From positions 116,582 to 180,581 of the forward strand of contig NZ_JALAZE010000006.1 of NCBI RefSeq assembly GCF_022809095.1: a stretch of 64,000 nucleotides of DNA, read 5' to 3'. Numbering within the stretch: position 1 is the stretch's first letter; each line of letters begins with the position of its first letter. Made by a program: the position numbers and the translations under genes. The notes under the pieces are model-generated. The model saw only the letters and a program-made list of their open reading frames with translations, made no database searches and was not told the origin of the DNA. Below are positions 52,438-62,218 of the stretch, one piece after another. The DNA comes from Bacillus kexueae. GTDB taxonomy: Bacteria > Bacillota > Bacilli > Bacillales > Aeribacillaceae.

Positions 52438-53109
52438 ATGGAAATGAAGATAGATACTTCCATTAAACAAGTCATTCCATCTTTTAAAGTCGGTATGATT
52501 CATTACCGAGGCATTTCAGTGGACGAGTCCCCGCAAATGTTAAAAGGACGACTTCGTTTATACCAAGAAAAAATCTACTTCGATTTAGAAACAAAAAAAG
52601 TTACGGACGTTGAAGGCATAAAAGAATGGCGCGAGCTGTTTAAAAAGATTGGAACAGATCCAAGTCGGTACCGTCCGTCCCACGAAGCAATCTTTCGTCG
52701 CATTCAAAAACAACAATATTTACAGACTATTCATTCCGCTGTGGATTTAAACAACTTCTTCTCGCTTCAGTACGAAATTCCGTTTGGCATTTATGACGCC
52801 GATCAACTAACTGGAGATATTACACTCCAAATTGGAGATGAAGGACTTGAATATGAAGCACTTAATGGACGAATCGTGAATATGCATCACAAGTTGGTCA
52901 CTTGTGATACAACAGGACCATTTGGTAGTCCAATTGTTGATTCAAAACGGACAGCCGTCCAACTCTCTACAAAAAATGCCGTTCAAATTATTTATTTACG
53001 ACCATCCATGCAAATAGAAGAAGCAACAAAAATGATAAACTCCATTTCTAATATGTTTACACAAATACATGGTGGCGAAGCCAATTACGAAATAATTACA
53101 TGTAATTAA
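52438..53109 (+). CDS. B3/B4-domain protein
   Basis: A 223-residue protein with the B3/B4 domain found in the beta chain of phenylalanyl-tRNA synthetase. Motifs such as IGTDPSRYRPSHEAIFRRI, DLNNFFSLQYEIPFG and HHKLVTCDTTGPFGSPIVDS are visible. Free-standing B3/B4 proteins are thought to edit mischarged tRNA or bind related amino acids; substrate specificity is unknown. AGGAGGG precedes the ATG. It diverges from queG, sharing an 80-base intergenic region. Confidence 0.87.
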   Translation: MEMKIDTSIKQVIPSFKVGMIHYRGISVDESPQMLKGRLRLYQEKIYFDLETKKVTDVEGIKEWRELFKKIGTDPSRYRPSHEAIFRRIQKQQYLQTIHSAVDLNNFFSLQYEIPFGIYDADQLTGDITLQIGDEGLEYEALNGRIVNMHHKLVTCDTTGPFGSPIVDSKRTAVQLSTKNAVQIIYLRPSMQIEEATKMINSISNMFTQIHGGEANYEIITCN

Positions 53110-53181
53110 TAGCTGTAGGCGGACCGGGCGATGATTCGCCTCGTCCTGCTTACATAACCTTAAACGTTTTTCTTTCATAAT

Positions 53182-53226
53182 AAAAAACGCAATGCTTCGT
53201 TTTTCGATTGAAACGAAACACTGCGT
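53182..53226 (-). terminator. Terminator of the tRNA-Gly gene
   Basis: On the minus strand AACGCA and TTCGTTT pair with their complements (AAACGAA and TGCGTT), followed by TTTTTTATT. Confidence 0.75.
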
Positions 53227-53239
53227 TGATCACTATGTA

Positions 53240-53313
53240 TGGAGCGGGTGATGGGAATCGAACCCACGACATCAGCTTGGAAGGCTGAGGTTTTACCACT
53301 AAACTACACCCGC
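53240..53313 (-). tRNA. tRNA-Gly (anticodon TCC)
   Basis: Cloverleaf with GCGGGTG/CACCCGC acceptor stem, GGTTCGATTCC T arm and encoded CCA. It is separate from the main cluster and has its own terminator. Confidence 0.97.
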
Positions 53314-53606
53314 ATCATTCGGACAATTATTATTATATCAAACAAACAATATTTTTCAACAGGAAATTTTAAAAATCGACAAATTTTTATTTCCTTTATT
53401 TACTTATTATCTTAATAAATACTTCATAATTTTTCAATAAATATTTAATTAACTTTTGAACCGTCACCCCTTTCATTAATTGTATCCCAACAATCTTAAA
53501 AGAAAGGGTAAAAATTCAAGAAAAAGTAGAAGGAAATCTTCTCAGAAAGCTGAAGAGGTATACGACACCCATTTTGCGTATTGGAAAAAATAAAGGAAGT
53601 TGTTTT

Positions 53607-54023
53607 ATGAGAAATTACATGAAAATGACACTTTTACATTTTATAGTAGTATTCATATCAATTGGGTTATTTGGCATGTACTGGAATGTGGGCATAACCG
53701 TTAAAGTTTCTTTTATCGTTACTTGTATTTCTATGATGATGTACATTTTGTTCGGTATCATATTCTTTAGTTCAGTTTTAAAGGATAATATAAGACCTCT
53801 TGTTTTTTTCTTATTAACAAGCATGCTTATAAGCATGTTCAAGACAAAAATAATTCCCCTATACTATTTGTTTAACCTCCCGTTTATTTACACATTGGAT
53901 TGGGGAATTCATTTACCTTTCATCATTGAGGAAGTATTGATATTACTCCTACCTACTTTTTGTATTTTCACAGGAGTGTTTCTAAAATTTATTACGAAAA
54001 ATAAGCTATACGTAGATCATTAG
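53607..54023 (+). CDS. Hypothetical four-helix membrane protein
   Basis: A ~138-residue protein with four predicted membrane helices and a short loop with WGIHLPF. The start ATG 53607 lies 9 bases after AAAGGA; a TTG-type upstream extension is possible. Codon usage is more AT-rich than its neighbours. It is alone between tRNA-Gly and the CAP-LysM gene. I know no family. Confidence 0.6.
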   Translation: MRNYMKMTLLHFIVVFISIGLFGMYWNVGITVKVSFIVTCISMMMYILFGIIFFSSVLKDNIRPLVFFLLTSMLISMFKTKIIPLYYLFNLPFIYTLDWGIHLPFIIEEVLILLLPTFCIFTGVFLKFITKNKLYVDH

Positions 54024-54062
54024 TTTATCCAACAAATTCGAAGTATGATTAGAAAATACAAA

Positions 54063-54087
54063 GTCCGTTACCTAAACGATAACGGAC
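54063..54087 (-). terminator. Terminator of the CAP-LysM gene
   Basis: GTCCGTTA pairs with TAACGGAC; the minus strand continues TTTGTATTTTC. Confidence 0.8.
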
Positions 54088-54094
54088 GACCCTT

Positions 54095-54907
54095 TTATCG
54101 GACATATAATCCTTGTCCAACGTATAGGGTATGAATAGTTTCATCTTGTGGGTTTAACAATTTCAGTTCTGTTAACGTCATGCCGTAGCGTTGGGCAATT
54201 TTCCATGCCGTGTCACCACTTTGTACTTTGTAAACATGTGCCCTTACACGTACTTTTTGTCCTACTTTCAAGTAGCTTAAATTAGATATATTCGGATTTA
54301 ACACTTTCATTTGTGACAAGGAAATCCAGTTATTGATGGCAATTTTCCATGCGGTATCGCCACTTTTAACAGTATAATATTGCCAAGAAGGTACGCTTGG
54401 ACTTGGATCATAGCTCTTCTGTTCTGGAGCAGGCGCAGGTGTTTGGGTTTTAGCTCCTGTATCAGAGTAAATGAACATTTGTACCCAATAACCGTTATAA
54501 TAACCTACACCGATTTGATTGAACTTCGTGCTTAAAATATTTGCGCGGTGACCAGAGCTATTCATCCAGTCATCCATCACTTCCTGTGGACTTCGCTGCC
54601 CTTTTGCAATGTTCTCACCTGCAGCCGTATACTTAATTCCATAACTTTGCATCATTTGGAATGGAGACCCGTATGTTGGCGAAGTATGAGAAAAGTAATT
54701 GTTATTATACATGTCCTTTGCTTTGTCTTCAGCTACTCTCGATAATTCCGTTGAAAAGCTTAACGGACTTAACCCGCGAGAGGTACGCTCTTGATTCACA
54801 AGCTGAGCGACTTGTTCTTCAAAGGAAGCCGCAAGCGCTTTTCCTTGAATAAATGCTGAACTTAACAAGAGGAAGATCGTCATTAAAGTTATAATTTTTC
54901 GCTTCAT
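54095..54907 (-). CDS. Secreted CAP-domain protein with two LysM repeats
   Basis: A 270-residue secreted protein. The signal peptide ends near ALAA (residue 27). The CAP/SCP domain follows (LVNQERTSRGLSPLSFS, YFSHTSPTYGSPFQMM, GENIAKG, NSSGHRANILS), then a Pro-rich linker and two LysM domains (YYTVKSGDTAWKIA and YKVQSGDTAWKIAQRYG). The LysM domains hold it on peptidoglycan. The ATG at 54907 follows AAAGGAGAG. It resembles B. subtilis YkwD and spore-related YkwD-like proteins; function in wall metabolism or as a secreted factor is unproven. Confidence 0.9.
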   Translation of the reverse strand: MKRKIITLMTIFLLLSSAFIQGKALAASFEEQVAQLVNQERTSRGLSPLSFSTELSRVAEDKAKDMYNNNYFSHTSPTYGSPFQMMQSYGIKYTAAGENIAKGQRSPQEVMDDWMNSSGHRANILSTKFNQIGVGYYNGYWVQMFIYSDTGAKTQTPAPAPEQKSYDPSPSVPSWQYYTVKSGDTAWKIAINNWISLSQMKVLNPNISNLSYLKVGQKVRVRAHVYKVQSGDTAWKIAQRYGMTLTELKLLNPQDETIHTLYVGQGLYVR

Positions 54908-54993
54908 AGTCACTCTCCTTTCTACAAGAACTATTTTGTCCTGTCATTAGCTTTTCAACATGTTATATATTGGTAACCGAAAGGGATGGTATC

Positions 54994-55485
54994 GTGAAAA
55001 AATGGATGTTGCTAGCCATGGCTTTAGCAGTTGTCACCGCATGCCAAGCAAATGAAACGGAGGTAACGGAAACAATGGGAGAAAAAAGAATGGATCAAAA
55101 ATTGAAACAAGCACAAATTGAAGCTCCTCATGCTATGCCACCTTTCGACGAAATTCCAATTGATAAACCTGAATATAATACGATTCAACAAATGTTAAGC
55201 GATATGGTACGTATACTCCAGCCCCATTCTGAAGAACAGTCAATTTTCCCTTCATCCTTAGAGCTTGAAAACCATGTCGCTACTTCCACTTATTTATATA
55301 CTGTTTATTTTCTAACTTTCGGTACTATTCAATCAGAAGAAATGAAAAATGACATCCTTCGCTTGCAAAAATACGCTAACGCCGTCAAGGAAAATAAAGA
55401 CATTGAAGCGCACGAAAAACTTTTTCAAACCTTTCAAGCATATTTAACAACATTAAACGAAAAATACAAAAAGGAAGAGGAATAA
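54994..55485 (+). CDS. Hypothetical lipoprotein
   Basis: A 163-residue lipoprotein. It starts at GTG 54994, 8 bases after AAAGGG. The signal peptide ends in VVTAC with the modified Cys17. The mature part is helical and charged with no known domain to my eye (APHAMPPFDEIPIDKPEYN, HVATSTYLYTVYFL). The 3' end of the gene forms part of the shared terminator with the DUF554 gene that converges on it. Confidence 0.75.
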   Translation: MKKWMLLAMALAVVTACQANETEVTETMGEKRMDQKLKQAQIEAPHAMPPFDEIPIDKPEYNTIQQMLSDMVRILQPHSEEQSIFPSSLELENHVATSTYLYTVYFLTFGTIQSEEMKNDILRLQKYANAVKENKDIEAHEKLFQTFQAYLTTLNEKYKKEEE

Positions 55486-55497
55486 TCCCTCTTCCTT
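55471..55497. terminator. Terminator shared by convergent genes
   Basis: AAGGAAGAGG (55471-55480) pairs with CCTCTTCCTT (55488-55497). The stem includes the last codons of both genes. Confidence 0.7.
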
Positions 55498-56197
55498 AAA
55501 AGAACTTTATTGAAATAATGGTGATGATAGCTACAACAATAATTCCAGGAAGCAAATTGGCTACTCGAATTTTCGTTAACCCAAGTAAATTTAGTCCAAT
55601 TGCCATAATCATAATGCCACCTGTCGACGTTGTATTGGCGATAAATGTATTTAACACTTCTTCTGGGGCAATTTGTTGAATTGTACTTGCTAATAACGTA
55701 ATCGACCCTTGATATAACACAACAGGAATAAATGAAAATAAAACCCCTATTCCTAAAGATGCCGTTAACAAAATGCTTGTAAATCCATCAATAATTCCTT
55801 TTGTGATGAGAACACTATGATTTCCGCGTAGCCCACTATCTAATGATCCGACTATTGCCATTGCTCCAACAACAAAAATGAGCGTCGCCGATACAAAACC
55901 TTTCGCAATATCCTCCTCTTTTCCTTGCGAAAACTTTGTCTCCAACCATTTCCCGACACGATTGAGTCCATCTTCTATCCTACACAATTCTCCAATGACC
56001 GCTCCTAACACAAGACTAATTAACACAATGAGCATTTCATCGCCGGTAAGCGCCATTTGAAGACCAATTACTACAACAAATAAGCCGATTACCTGCATCG
56101 TCGTTGCTTTTATTCCCTCAGGCATGCGATACAAAAACTTTCCGATAATGGTCCCAATAATAATACAAATGCCGTTGACAATCGTTCCGAGTAACAT
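55496..56197 (-). CDS. DUF554 membrane protein
   Basis: A 233-residue membrane protein of the DUF554 family (YqgA/YdfK), with about seven helices. Family blocks include GTIVNGICIIIGTIIG, SATLIFVVGAMAIVGSLDSGL and NTTSTGGIMIMAIGLNLL. The function is unproven; a putative channel or transporter. It is monocistronic. Confidence 0.87.
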   Translation of the reverse strand: MLLGTIVNGICIIIGTIIGKFLYRMPEGIKATTMQVIGLFVVVIGLQMALTGDEMLIVLISLVLGAVIGELCRIEDGLNRVGKWLETKFSQGKEEDIAKGFVSATLIFVVGAMAIVGSLDSGLRGNHSVLITKGIIDGFTSILLTASLGIGVLFSFIPVVLYQGSITLLASTIQQIAPEEVLNTFIANTTSTGGIMIMAIGLNLLGLTKIRVANLLPGIIVVAIITIISIKFF

Positions 56198-56328
56198 CCT
56201 TCACGCCCACTTTCTCTTCCAAATTACTTCACAATAGAAAAATTCTATCGAGTTTTCACCATTTGGGCAAGATGAAATTTCGTATTTCGAAACGATGGTT
56301 GGACACAATAATCATCGAGGTGATAGCA

Positions 56329-56463
56329 ATGGTTGAAAACAAACAGGCAAATTCTAAAAACATTGATGACTTTCGACAAGAAGAATCGAAAAATCCTAAG
56401 ATCCAACTTAGCTTACAAGAGGAATTTGGACTTTTGAACCTTGATAAACAGAGAAAAGAATAA
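56329..56463 (+). CDS. Small hydrophilic protein (44 aa)
   Basis: ATG 56329 follows GAGGTGATAGCA. The product is charged and without a membrane helix (NSKNIDDFRQEESKNP, LSLQEEFGLLNLDKQRKE). A perfect terminator follows at once. It looks like one of the many small Bacillaceae proteins of unknown role. Confidence 0.6.
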   Translation: MVENKQANSKNIDDFRQEESKNPKIQLSLQEEFGLLNLDKQRKE

Positions 56464-56464
56464 A

Positions 56465-56490
56465 AAAAGCAGCTTATCAGCTGCTTTTGA
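56465..56490 (+). terminator. Terminator of the 44-codon gene
   Basis: AAAAGCAGCT and AGCTGCTTTT, perfect, with loop TATC. Confidence 0.88.
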
Positions 56491-56530
56491 AGTAGAATGC
56501 AATTTGATTATTGTCTACGAATGTAACGCG

Positions 56531-56713
56531 TCATAAATTCTCATTTTGTTGTCTTACTTCCTCTTTCCCTAACATCGTATTCGCAGCCTCTTGGCGAACA
56601 TGCTCATCTACTGAGTTGCCCGATACTCTTTCTTTATTTAAATCATCGGTTTGAATTGTATATTCTCGTTCATATGATTCGGGATGAATACCGTTTTCAC
56701 GTTTATCCTTCAT
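56531..56713 (-). CDS. Small hydrophilic protein (60 aa)
   Basis: ATG 56713 follows AAAAGGAGTTGGAAAT. The 60-residue chain is rich in Glu, Arg, Asn and Gln (YEREYTIQTDDLNKERV, AANTMLGKEEVRQQNENL) with no membrane helix. Similar short proteins accumulate in Bacillus spores, but I cannot assign a family. Confidence 0.65.
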   Translation of the reverse strand: MKDKRENGIHPESYEREYTIQTDDLNKERVSGNSVDEHVRQEAANTMLGKEEVRQQNENL

Positions 56714-56942
56714 ATTTCCAACTCCTTTTCAATTTAGTATTTGTAAGAATGTTGGAGATATGTAAGGAAACTATACCGTTAAACCACCTAAATATTTTGT
56801 CTGGACAAGTAATAGTAATAAATTGTAAGATGATTTTCGTCATTAGAAGTTCTGCAAATAAGGCGAAAAGAGAAAATATCAGTAAAAAAGGGTGCAATTC
56901 ACACTCCTTGGATTTAAATTAACTTTATAATCAGCTATGACC

Positions 56943-57446
56943 TTAATAGTCCTCTAATAGGGCTAACAGCTTATCTGACTTATTGATGAAGGATTCCCAA
57001 TCGTTACTAATTGTCATGTTCATTCCAAAACCAACATCTTGAAGTTTTGATTGTAAATCTTCAAAATCACTTTTGTCACTTTGAGATAATACACTGAATT
57101 TATACAATCCATCGTGGGGGTATTGTCTCAACGCATTATTCAGACGCTCCATTATCATACGATCATTATTTGAAAGCCAACCTGAGTATTTACCACTATT
57201 AGTTGCTACTTCTAATCCATTTAAGACATCTCCTAATTGAGTTGTCACTAAGTTGGGTTCAGGCCAATTCTTCATTTTTTGTTGTTCTATTAAACCATCA
57301 AGTTCAACAAGGTTGTATTGCACTTCTGAATAAAATAGTTCTCTATGAACTAAACTCAATTTCATATAACCAATAATCAAACACACTACTAAAACTATGT
57401 TTACCAATAATGAAAGACCAAAGATGGCTTTTTGTTTTTTACTCAT
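56943..57446 (-). CDS. Hypothetical membrane-anchored protein (167 aa)
   Basis: One N-terminal membrane helix (AIFGLSLLVNIVLVVCLIIG) and a helical extracytoplasmic domain (YNLVELDGLIEQQKM, LNNALRQYPHDGLYKFSVLS). GGGGGGAG precedes two adjacent ATG codons; the second has better spacing. No Cys in the exterior part. I do not recognise the family. Confidence 0.65.
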   Translation of the reverse strand: MSKKQKAIFGLSLLVNIVLVVCLIIGYMKLSLVHRELFYSEVQYNLVELDGLIEQQKMKNWPEPNLVTTQLGDVLNGLEVATNSGKYSGWLSNNDRMIMERLNNALRQYPHDGLYKFSVLSQSDKSDFEDLQSKLQDVGFGMNMTISNDWESFINKSDKLLALLEDY

Positions 57447-57502
57447 CATACTCCCCCCCTATATTTCCAATATAATCATTCACAGAATTCCCAATTAATC
57501 AC

Positions 57503-57532
57503 AAGAAGTTCGCTTCATATTAAGCGAACTTC
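57503..57532. terminator. Hairpin after the MDR dehydrogenase gene
   Basis: GAAGTTCGCTT pairs perfectly with AAGCGAACTTC around CATATT, about 95 bases after the stop. T tails are weak. Confidence 0.5.
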
Positions 57533-57627
57533 ATCAGATAATCTGTTAAATTTAAAACCATGCTTTTTATCTAGTTCCGTTAATTAAAAGGTGATACAAA
57601 AGGTGTAATAAGTTTGTAGGAATGTGC

Positions 57628-58662
57628 TCACGGAAGCAAAACAATCTTTCCTAATTTCCCTGCATTTTTGAAATATGTTTGAGCTTCTTTTGCTTGCTCT
57701 AGTGGAAAAGTTTTCTCAATTACAGGTGTAATTTTCCCTTCTGAAATAGCTTGTAATAGCCGTTTATATTCTTCTCTTGTCCCTAATACAGACCCGTACA
57801 TTGTAATATGTTTTAAGTACAGCGTGCGAAAATCCAATTCTGTTTTTTGTCCACCTGAAGATCCTGATGTACAGAACTTCCCGCCATTCTTTAGGACTTT
57901 CAATGAGGTAGAAAATAAAGCATCCCCTACGACATCCAATACGGAATCGATTGGTCCTCCGTTTACTTTAATAATTTCTTCTGCAAGCTGATCACATTTG
58001 TAAGACAATACATGAGTAGCTCCAAGCTCTTTCATCTTTTCCTCCAACGCTAAATCACCGACGATGGCAATGACCTTTGCGCCAAAAACTTTTGAAGCAA
58101 TTTGTACATTTAAGGAGCCAACACCCCCGTTTGCCCCCGTTACCATGACTGTCTCACCTGGCTTGATCTGAATCTGTTCTACCATGTGCCACGCCGTTAG
58201 ACCGCTCACTGAAAATACGGAGCTTTCAGTGTACGTTGGTAGCGGCATCTCGAAACAAAGGTCTGCCGGCCACACGACATATTCTGCATAACCTCCGTCA
58301 TATTCCGAACCGATAAAGGACATGTCCTCTGAGATATGCTCACTTCCACTTTCGCCACTCGATGTAAATGGAAAGAGTACCACATCCTTTCCAATTAACG
58401 ATCGGTCCACATCATGACCAACTTTCACGATTGTCCCTGCTATATCAGAGCCCGGAATCCGAGGAAATTGCACGCCTTCTGGACGCCATCCTGACTTTTC
58501 ATCCTTCCCGTACGCCCCTTCCCGCATCCAAATTTCTGTATTGTTAATCGCACACGCCTTCACTTGTACGAGCACTTCATTCTTCTTCGGTACTGGAATG
58601 GGTCGTTCCACTACCTCTAACTTATCAATATCACCATACCCTGTCACTTGTACTGCCTTCAT
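57628..58662 (-). CDS. Zinc-type alcohol dehydrogenase / quinone oxidoreductase (MDR)
   Basis: A 344-residue MDR enzyme. The N-terminal GroES-like domain has PRIPGSDIAGTIVKVG; the cofactor motif is MVTGANGGVGSLNVQIA (AxGGVG type), typical of quinone oxidoreductase-like NADPH enzymes. The Cys zinc ligands of true alcohol dehydrogenases are not evident. It probably reduces activated double bonds or quinones. AAGGAATG precedes the ATG. It is alone, upstream of a long noncoding region. Confidence 0.88.
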   Translation of the reverse strand: MKAVQVTGYGDIDKLEVVERPIPVPKKNEVLVQVKACAINNTEIWMREGAYGKDEKSGWRPEGVQFPRIPGSDIAGTIVKVGHDVDRSLIGKDVVLFPFTSSGESGSEHISEDMSFIGSEYDGGYAEYVVWPADLCFEMPLPTYTESSVFSVSGLTAWHMVEQIQIKPGETVMVTGANGGVGSLNVQIASKVFGAKVIAIVGDLALEEKMKELGATHVLSYKCDQLAEEIIKVNGGPIDSVLDVVGDALFSTSLKVLKNGGKFCTSGSSGGQKTELDFRTLYLKHITMYGSVLGTREEYKRLLQAISEGKITPVIEKTFPLEQAKEAQTYFKNAGKLGKIVLLP

Positions 58663-58929
58663 AAAAAATCATTCCTTTTTTCAACTAGTTTTACATTAAT
58701 TTTGATAATGTTTAGATAAATTTTCAAACATTTTGGATGGGCTATTCGTTTATACCCGATTAGGCAGCGATGTAAACATATTTGGAAGTAATAATTAGGA
58801 CATGACAATTTATTTAATCATTGTAATCTAACGTATTTTAATAGAATCTTCCTTTTTACACTTAGGATCTGTTAGTTATAATTGAATTAACAATCTAGCA
58901 TTAACCGAATTTTGGATGGAGGACTGTAA
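58663..58929. other. AT-rich intergenic region
   Basis: I see no gene. It must contain the dehydrogenase promoter on minus. Confidence 0.4.
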
Positions 58930-59046
58930 ATGATTATCAAAGCAGAGTTAATAAACCAGCCATATTCAGGGGAGTTTAACGAAAAAATATATGATATTTC
59001 AAGCACACGGAACTCTCGAACTCTCTCATTCCAATTTATAGGATAA
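58930..59046 (+). CDS. Short frame with strong ribosome site (38 aa), maybe a truncated gene
   Basis: ATG 58930 lies 7 bases after GGAGG. The frame encodes MIIKAELINQPYSGEFNEK and ends TLSFQFIG. It has no membrane helix. The start signals are those of a true gene, yet the product is unlike any small protein I know. It could be the 5' remnant of a larger gene lost by deletion. About 180 bases of AT-rich DNA without a gene follow. Confidence 0.35.
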   Translation: MIIKAELINQPYSGEFNEKIYDISSTRNSRTLSFQFIG

Positions 59047-59230
59047 CACTAATTATTAAATATTATTGAGAAGATGAGAATATATTTGTATAAGATAATT
59101 CTATGATTTTCTCAATATCGATTGAAATCGAACAACGCTTGAAAATGGATTAGCATTTGATCATAATATAATTAATAGCATTTAATCACATAAGTGTATA
59201 GAATAAAAGATGAATATTATAACTTGAAAC

Positions 59231-59284
59231 AAAAAACTCGAATAAAAGACTTATTATTTTAATGTCTATTATTCGAGTTTTTAT
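59231..59284 (-). terminator. Terminator of helD
   Basis: AAAAACTCGAATAA pairs perfectly with TTATTCGAGTTTTT, with an inner AGAC/GTCT pairing. Confidence 0.88.
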
Positions 59285-59361
59285 TCTAAAGTTACATAAA
59301 ATGATTCTAAATAATTATATTTTTATTACGATAGATCTATCCTAATTTTTTAATGTACTAA

Positions 59362-61674
59362 TTATAATATATCATCGAATTTCGAAACTACTTTTGGTTT
59401 GGATTGAATAAGCCCTTCTAGCAAATGTGAAGGACTATTCTGATAAAATACCCTAAGCTCTTTTTGAGCACGAGTAATTAGTACATAAAGTAACCTAGTA
59501 TACAGTTCGTCCTTTGGAAAATTTTCTTCATTTATGTTTACCAATATTACTGCATCAAATTCCATCCCTTTACTGTAGTAAGAAGTGAGAATTGAAATTG
59601 ACTGATCAGTTACTTCCTTCTCTGGATGTACATAGACAACTTCACTTTTATATTCTTGTTGTAGATAATTTGCCAATTTAATTGCCTTTTGTTCATCTTT
59701 ATGTATAATAGCGATTCTTCTATAACTTACTTTCCATTCTCTAATTGTTGAAATTATATTCTCAATAAGTTCTTGTCCTGACGTCACTTCAACAAACTGT
59801 ACCGGAGCACCTTTTCTATTTACTGATGAAATTTTCTGAAATGAAGTAGGGTTATGATTTTTCAAAACTGTATTAGCTACTTCAATAATTTGTCTAGTAG
59901 ACCGATAGCTAGTATCTAATGTAAGAACTGTATCACGTTCTCGATCAAAAATAGAATCCATTAAATTATCCCAATCATTCTGACCGTATCCCATATAAAT
60001 ACACTGATCTTTATCTCCTAGAATTGTCATAGTTTTTGTTAATTTTTTTAGGACAGCAAAATGTAAATAACTAAGATCTTGTGCTTCATCAACTACAATA
60101 TGAGTATATTTATAGGTATTATCGTATAATAATAAATAAATATAAAATAAAGGCGGTAAGTCAAAGTATGTAATTTTCTTTAACAAGTATCCCTTAAATA
60201 AATCTGGTACATCTTTGTCAACTTCATGGTTAAACGCACTTAAGACTTCGAATGTTAGTACTTGTTTATATATTGAAACTATTTCTGGTAGAATCATTTT
60301 CTCTTTCCAAGTAGAAAATGATTCCTTAAATTCATTTTTTAGTTTGCGTATTTTGAATTGGTATATAGATTTAATTCGTTCACTTAAATTAATGTACTCA
60401 CTTTGTGTTATTCCTCCGTTTTTCAAAAAACTGTTAACTATAAGTTCGTACTGCTTTGTTAAATCGACAATTTTTTGGTCCATTATATGTTTGAAATGGT
60501 TTTCTACATGTTGAATAAAACGTTCTACTTTATTCCCAAACGGCAAATAACTGTACCCATCAAATATTTTCTTTAACTTTTCTTTATCTAATCGCTCGTC
60601 AAATATAACGATAGGTGTAAAACGATGTTCATATTGACTTTTCATTTCTTCAATAAAAATATCTAATAAAAGAGCTAAAGACTCCGAGCCCTTAAATTCT
60701 ACCCTTTTTCGTTCAAGCTCTTGTTGATCATTAAATAATATATCCTCAAAATACCAATTATATGTTAGATCGACTTTATTATTAAGTATTGATTTTAAAG
60801 AATTTATTGTTAGTTGATGAAAGGTCATTTGTTGAATACCTTCCAAATCTAACTCTGGAAGCAAATCCTTAAACGAACTAATAAATAATTTTGAGGGACC
60901 TAAAATTAATATACTTTCTGGTCTAAGTTTTTTGTTGTTAAATAACAAAAATGATAATCTATGTAATGCAATAGAAGACTTACCAGAACCTGCAACACCT
61001 TGAATTACAACATTTCTATCAATTGGTTGTCTAATTGCCTTATCTTGTTCTCTTTGTATAGTTGCAATAATCTCTTTTAGGTATCCAGTTGTCTTACCTT
61101 GTTCTAGTATTTCTCTTAAAAAATTGTCATTAATTGTCTGCTCTTCACCTTCCTCCGAGAGTGTAATGTTCTGGCTACTGTCTTGCTTAGCAACTTGCTG
61201 AACAATCTTTTTTATCTTTTTTTTAATGATTGTAAACTCCCTTTTTCTAACTACTTCTACAGTTATCTTATTACTTACCCTTCCATTATTTTGCTCCACT
61301 TCATATACCTGTTTAGGTTTACCTGGAGTAAAATTATAATAAACAGATGCTATGGGCATCCTCCAATCTACTACAATTAGATTTTCATTTTTATCCCTAA
61401 TTCCCTGCTTTCCAATATAGAAAGTCTCTTCTCCTTCTTCACCTGAGAAAATATCGAAGCGTCCAAAATATGGCTCTTCTTTAGCTTTCTCTAAAATCTC
61501 TTGATCTTTTTTACCTCTTCTATAAGCTATTTCATCACCTGCTAAGTTAGTTCTACTTCTAAACAAATTATTTTTTTGCTCAAGTAGTTCCCAAATGTAA
61601 TAGGTCTGGTCCTCAACTTTTTGAATAGTATTATCTAATTTATCTTGCTCATATTTTAATTCCTCTTTATCCAT
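59362..61674 (-). CDS. helD: HelD-type RNA polymerase recycling ATPase (UvrD/Rep superfamily)
   Basis: A 770-residue superfamily 1 protein, close to B. subtilis HelD (774). The N-terminal coiled coil (residues ~1-65) matches the arm that enters RNA polymerase. Walker A GVAGSGKS is at 226-233; later motifs include HIVVDEAQDLSYLH, LGDKDQCIY, LDTSYRST and YVLITRAQKEL. HelD dissociates stalled or post-termination RNA polymerase complexes and in some bacteria lowers rifampicin sensitivity. The start ATG 61674 is 9-10 bases after GGGGGTG. Codons are more AT-rich than in neighbours, and gene-poor AT-rich DNA lies on both sides, which suggests late arrival next to the tRNA cluster. Confidence 0.9.
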   Translation of the reverse strand: MDKEELKYEQDKLDNTIQKVEDQTYYIWELLEQKNNLFRSRTNLAGDEIAYRRGKKDQEILEKAKEEPYFGRFDIFSGEEGEETFYIGKQGIRDKNENLIVVDWRMPIASVYYNFTPGKPKQVYEVEQNNGRVSNKITVEVVRKREFTIIKKKIKKIVQQVAKQDSSQNITLSEEGEEQTINDNFLREILEQGKTTGYLKEIIATIQREQDKAIRQPIDRNVVIQGVAGSGKSSIALHRLSFLLFNNKKLRPESILILGPSKLFISSFKDLLPELDLEGIQQMTFHQLTINSLKSILNNKVDLTYNWYFEDILFNDQQELERKRVEFKGSESLALLLDIFIEEMKSQYEHRFTPIVIFDERLDKEKLKKIFDGYSYLPFGNKVERFIQHVENHFKHIMDQKIVDLTKQYELIVNSFLKNGGITQSEYINLSERIKSIYQFKIRKLKNEFKESFSTWKEKMILPEIVSIYKQVLTFEVLSAFNHEVDKDVPDLFKGYLLKKITYFDLPPLFYIYLLLYDNTYKYTHIVVDEAQDLSYLHFAVLKKLTKTMTILGDKDQCIYMGYGQNDWDNLMDSIFDRERDTVLTLDTSYRSTRQIIEVANTVLKNHNPTSFQKISSVNRKGAPVQFVEVTSGQELIENIISTIREWKVSYRRIAIIHKDEQKAIKLANYLQQEYKSEVVYVHPEKEVTDQSISILTSYYSKGMEFDAVILVNINEENFPKDELYTRLLYVLITRAQKELRVFYQNSPSHLLEGLIQSKPKVVSKFDDIL

Positions 61675-62217
61675 GTCAGCCTGCACCCCCAATTTGTTAC
61701 ATACCATGAAATTTTATTAAAATACCTTCTAAAGTACAAACTTTCTATATCAATTATTTTACAATTTTTTCATTATTAAGTTAAGACTTATTAAAATACT
61801 TCTATATTTACAAAATTTATAGCACAAACAAAATGATTCTATTTCATAAATTTTATGAATGGTTTTCATCTATAATTATCGCATAATTTATTCACAGCTA
61901 TCTTTAGGCCCATTAATCTAATATAAAATTGATAAATTGAAGATTTATCTTCTATTGGATAGATCTTGGCCCTGAGAATTTATTGCATTTATGAGGAATT
62001 CAAATGATCCTTTCAACCATTGAGCATTTTTAACAAGTTGTTTTTCACACGAGATACAGATTATCATTTCAATAGAAGATATAAGTGGGGTTTTAAAAAA
62101 AGATATTAGCACCAAATTTTTCGAATTATAAATTAAATTTAGTTATTCTTCACATGCAAGGTATTAATGCCTTTATAAATCCCCTCCACCTATCTTTGTT
62201 CCAAAAACTTGTAAACA
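61675..62217. other. AT-rich gene-free region between helD and the tRNA cluster
   Basis: About 540 bases without a supported gene. It contains a palindrome, TTCATAAATTTTATGAA, near 61843-61859, upstream of helD, which could be regulatory. Nothing else is clear. Confidence 0.45.
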
Positions 62218-62218
62218 A

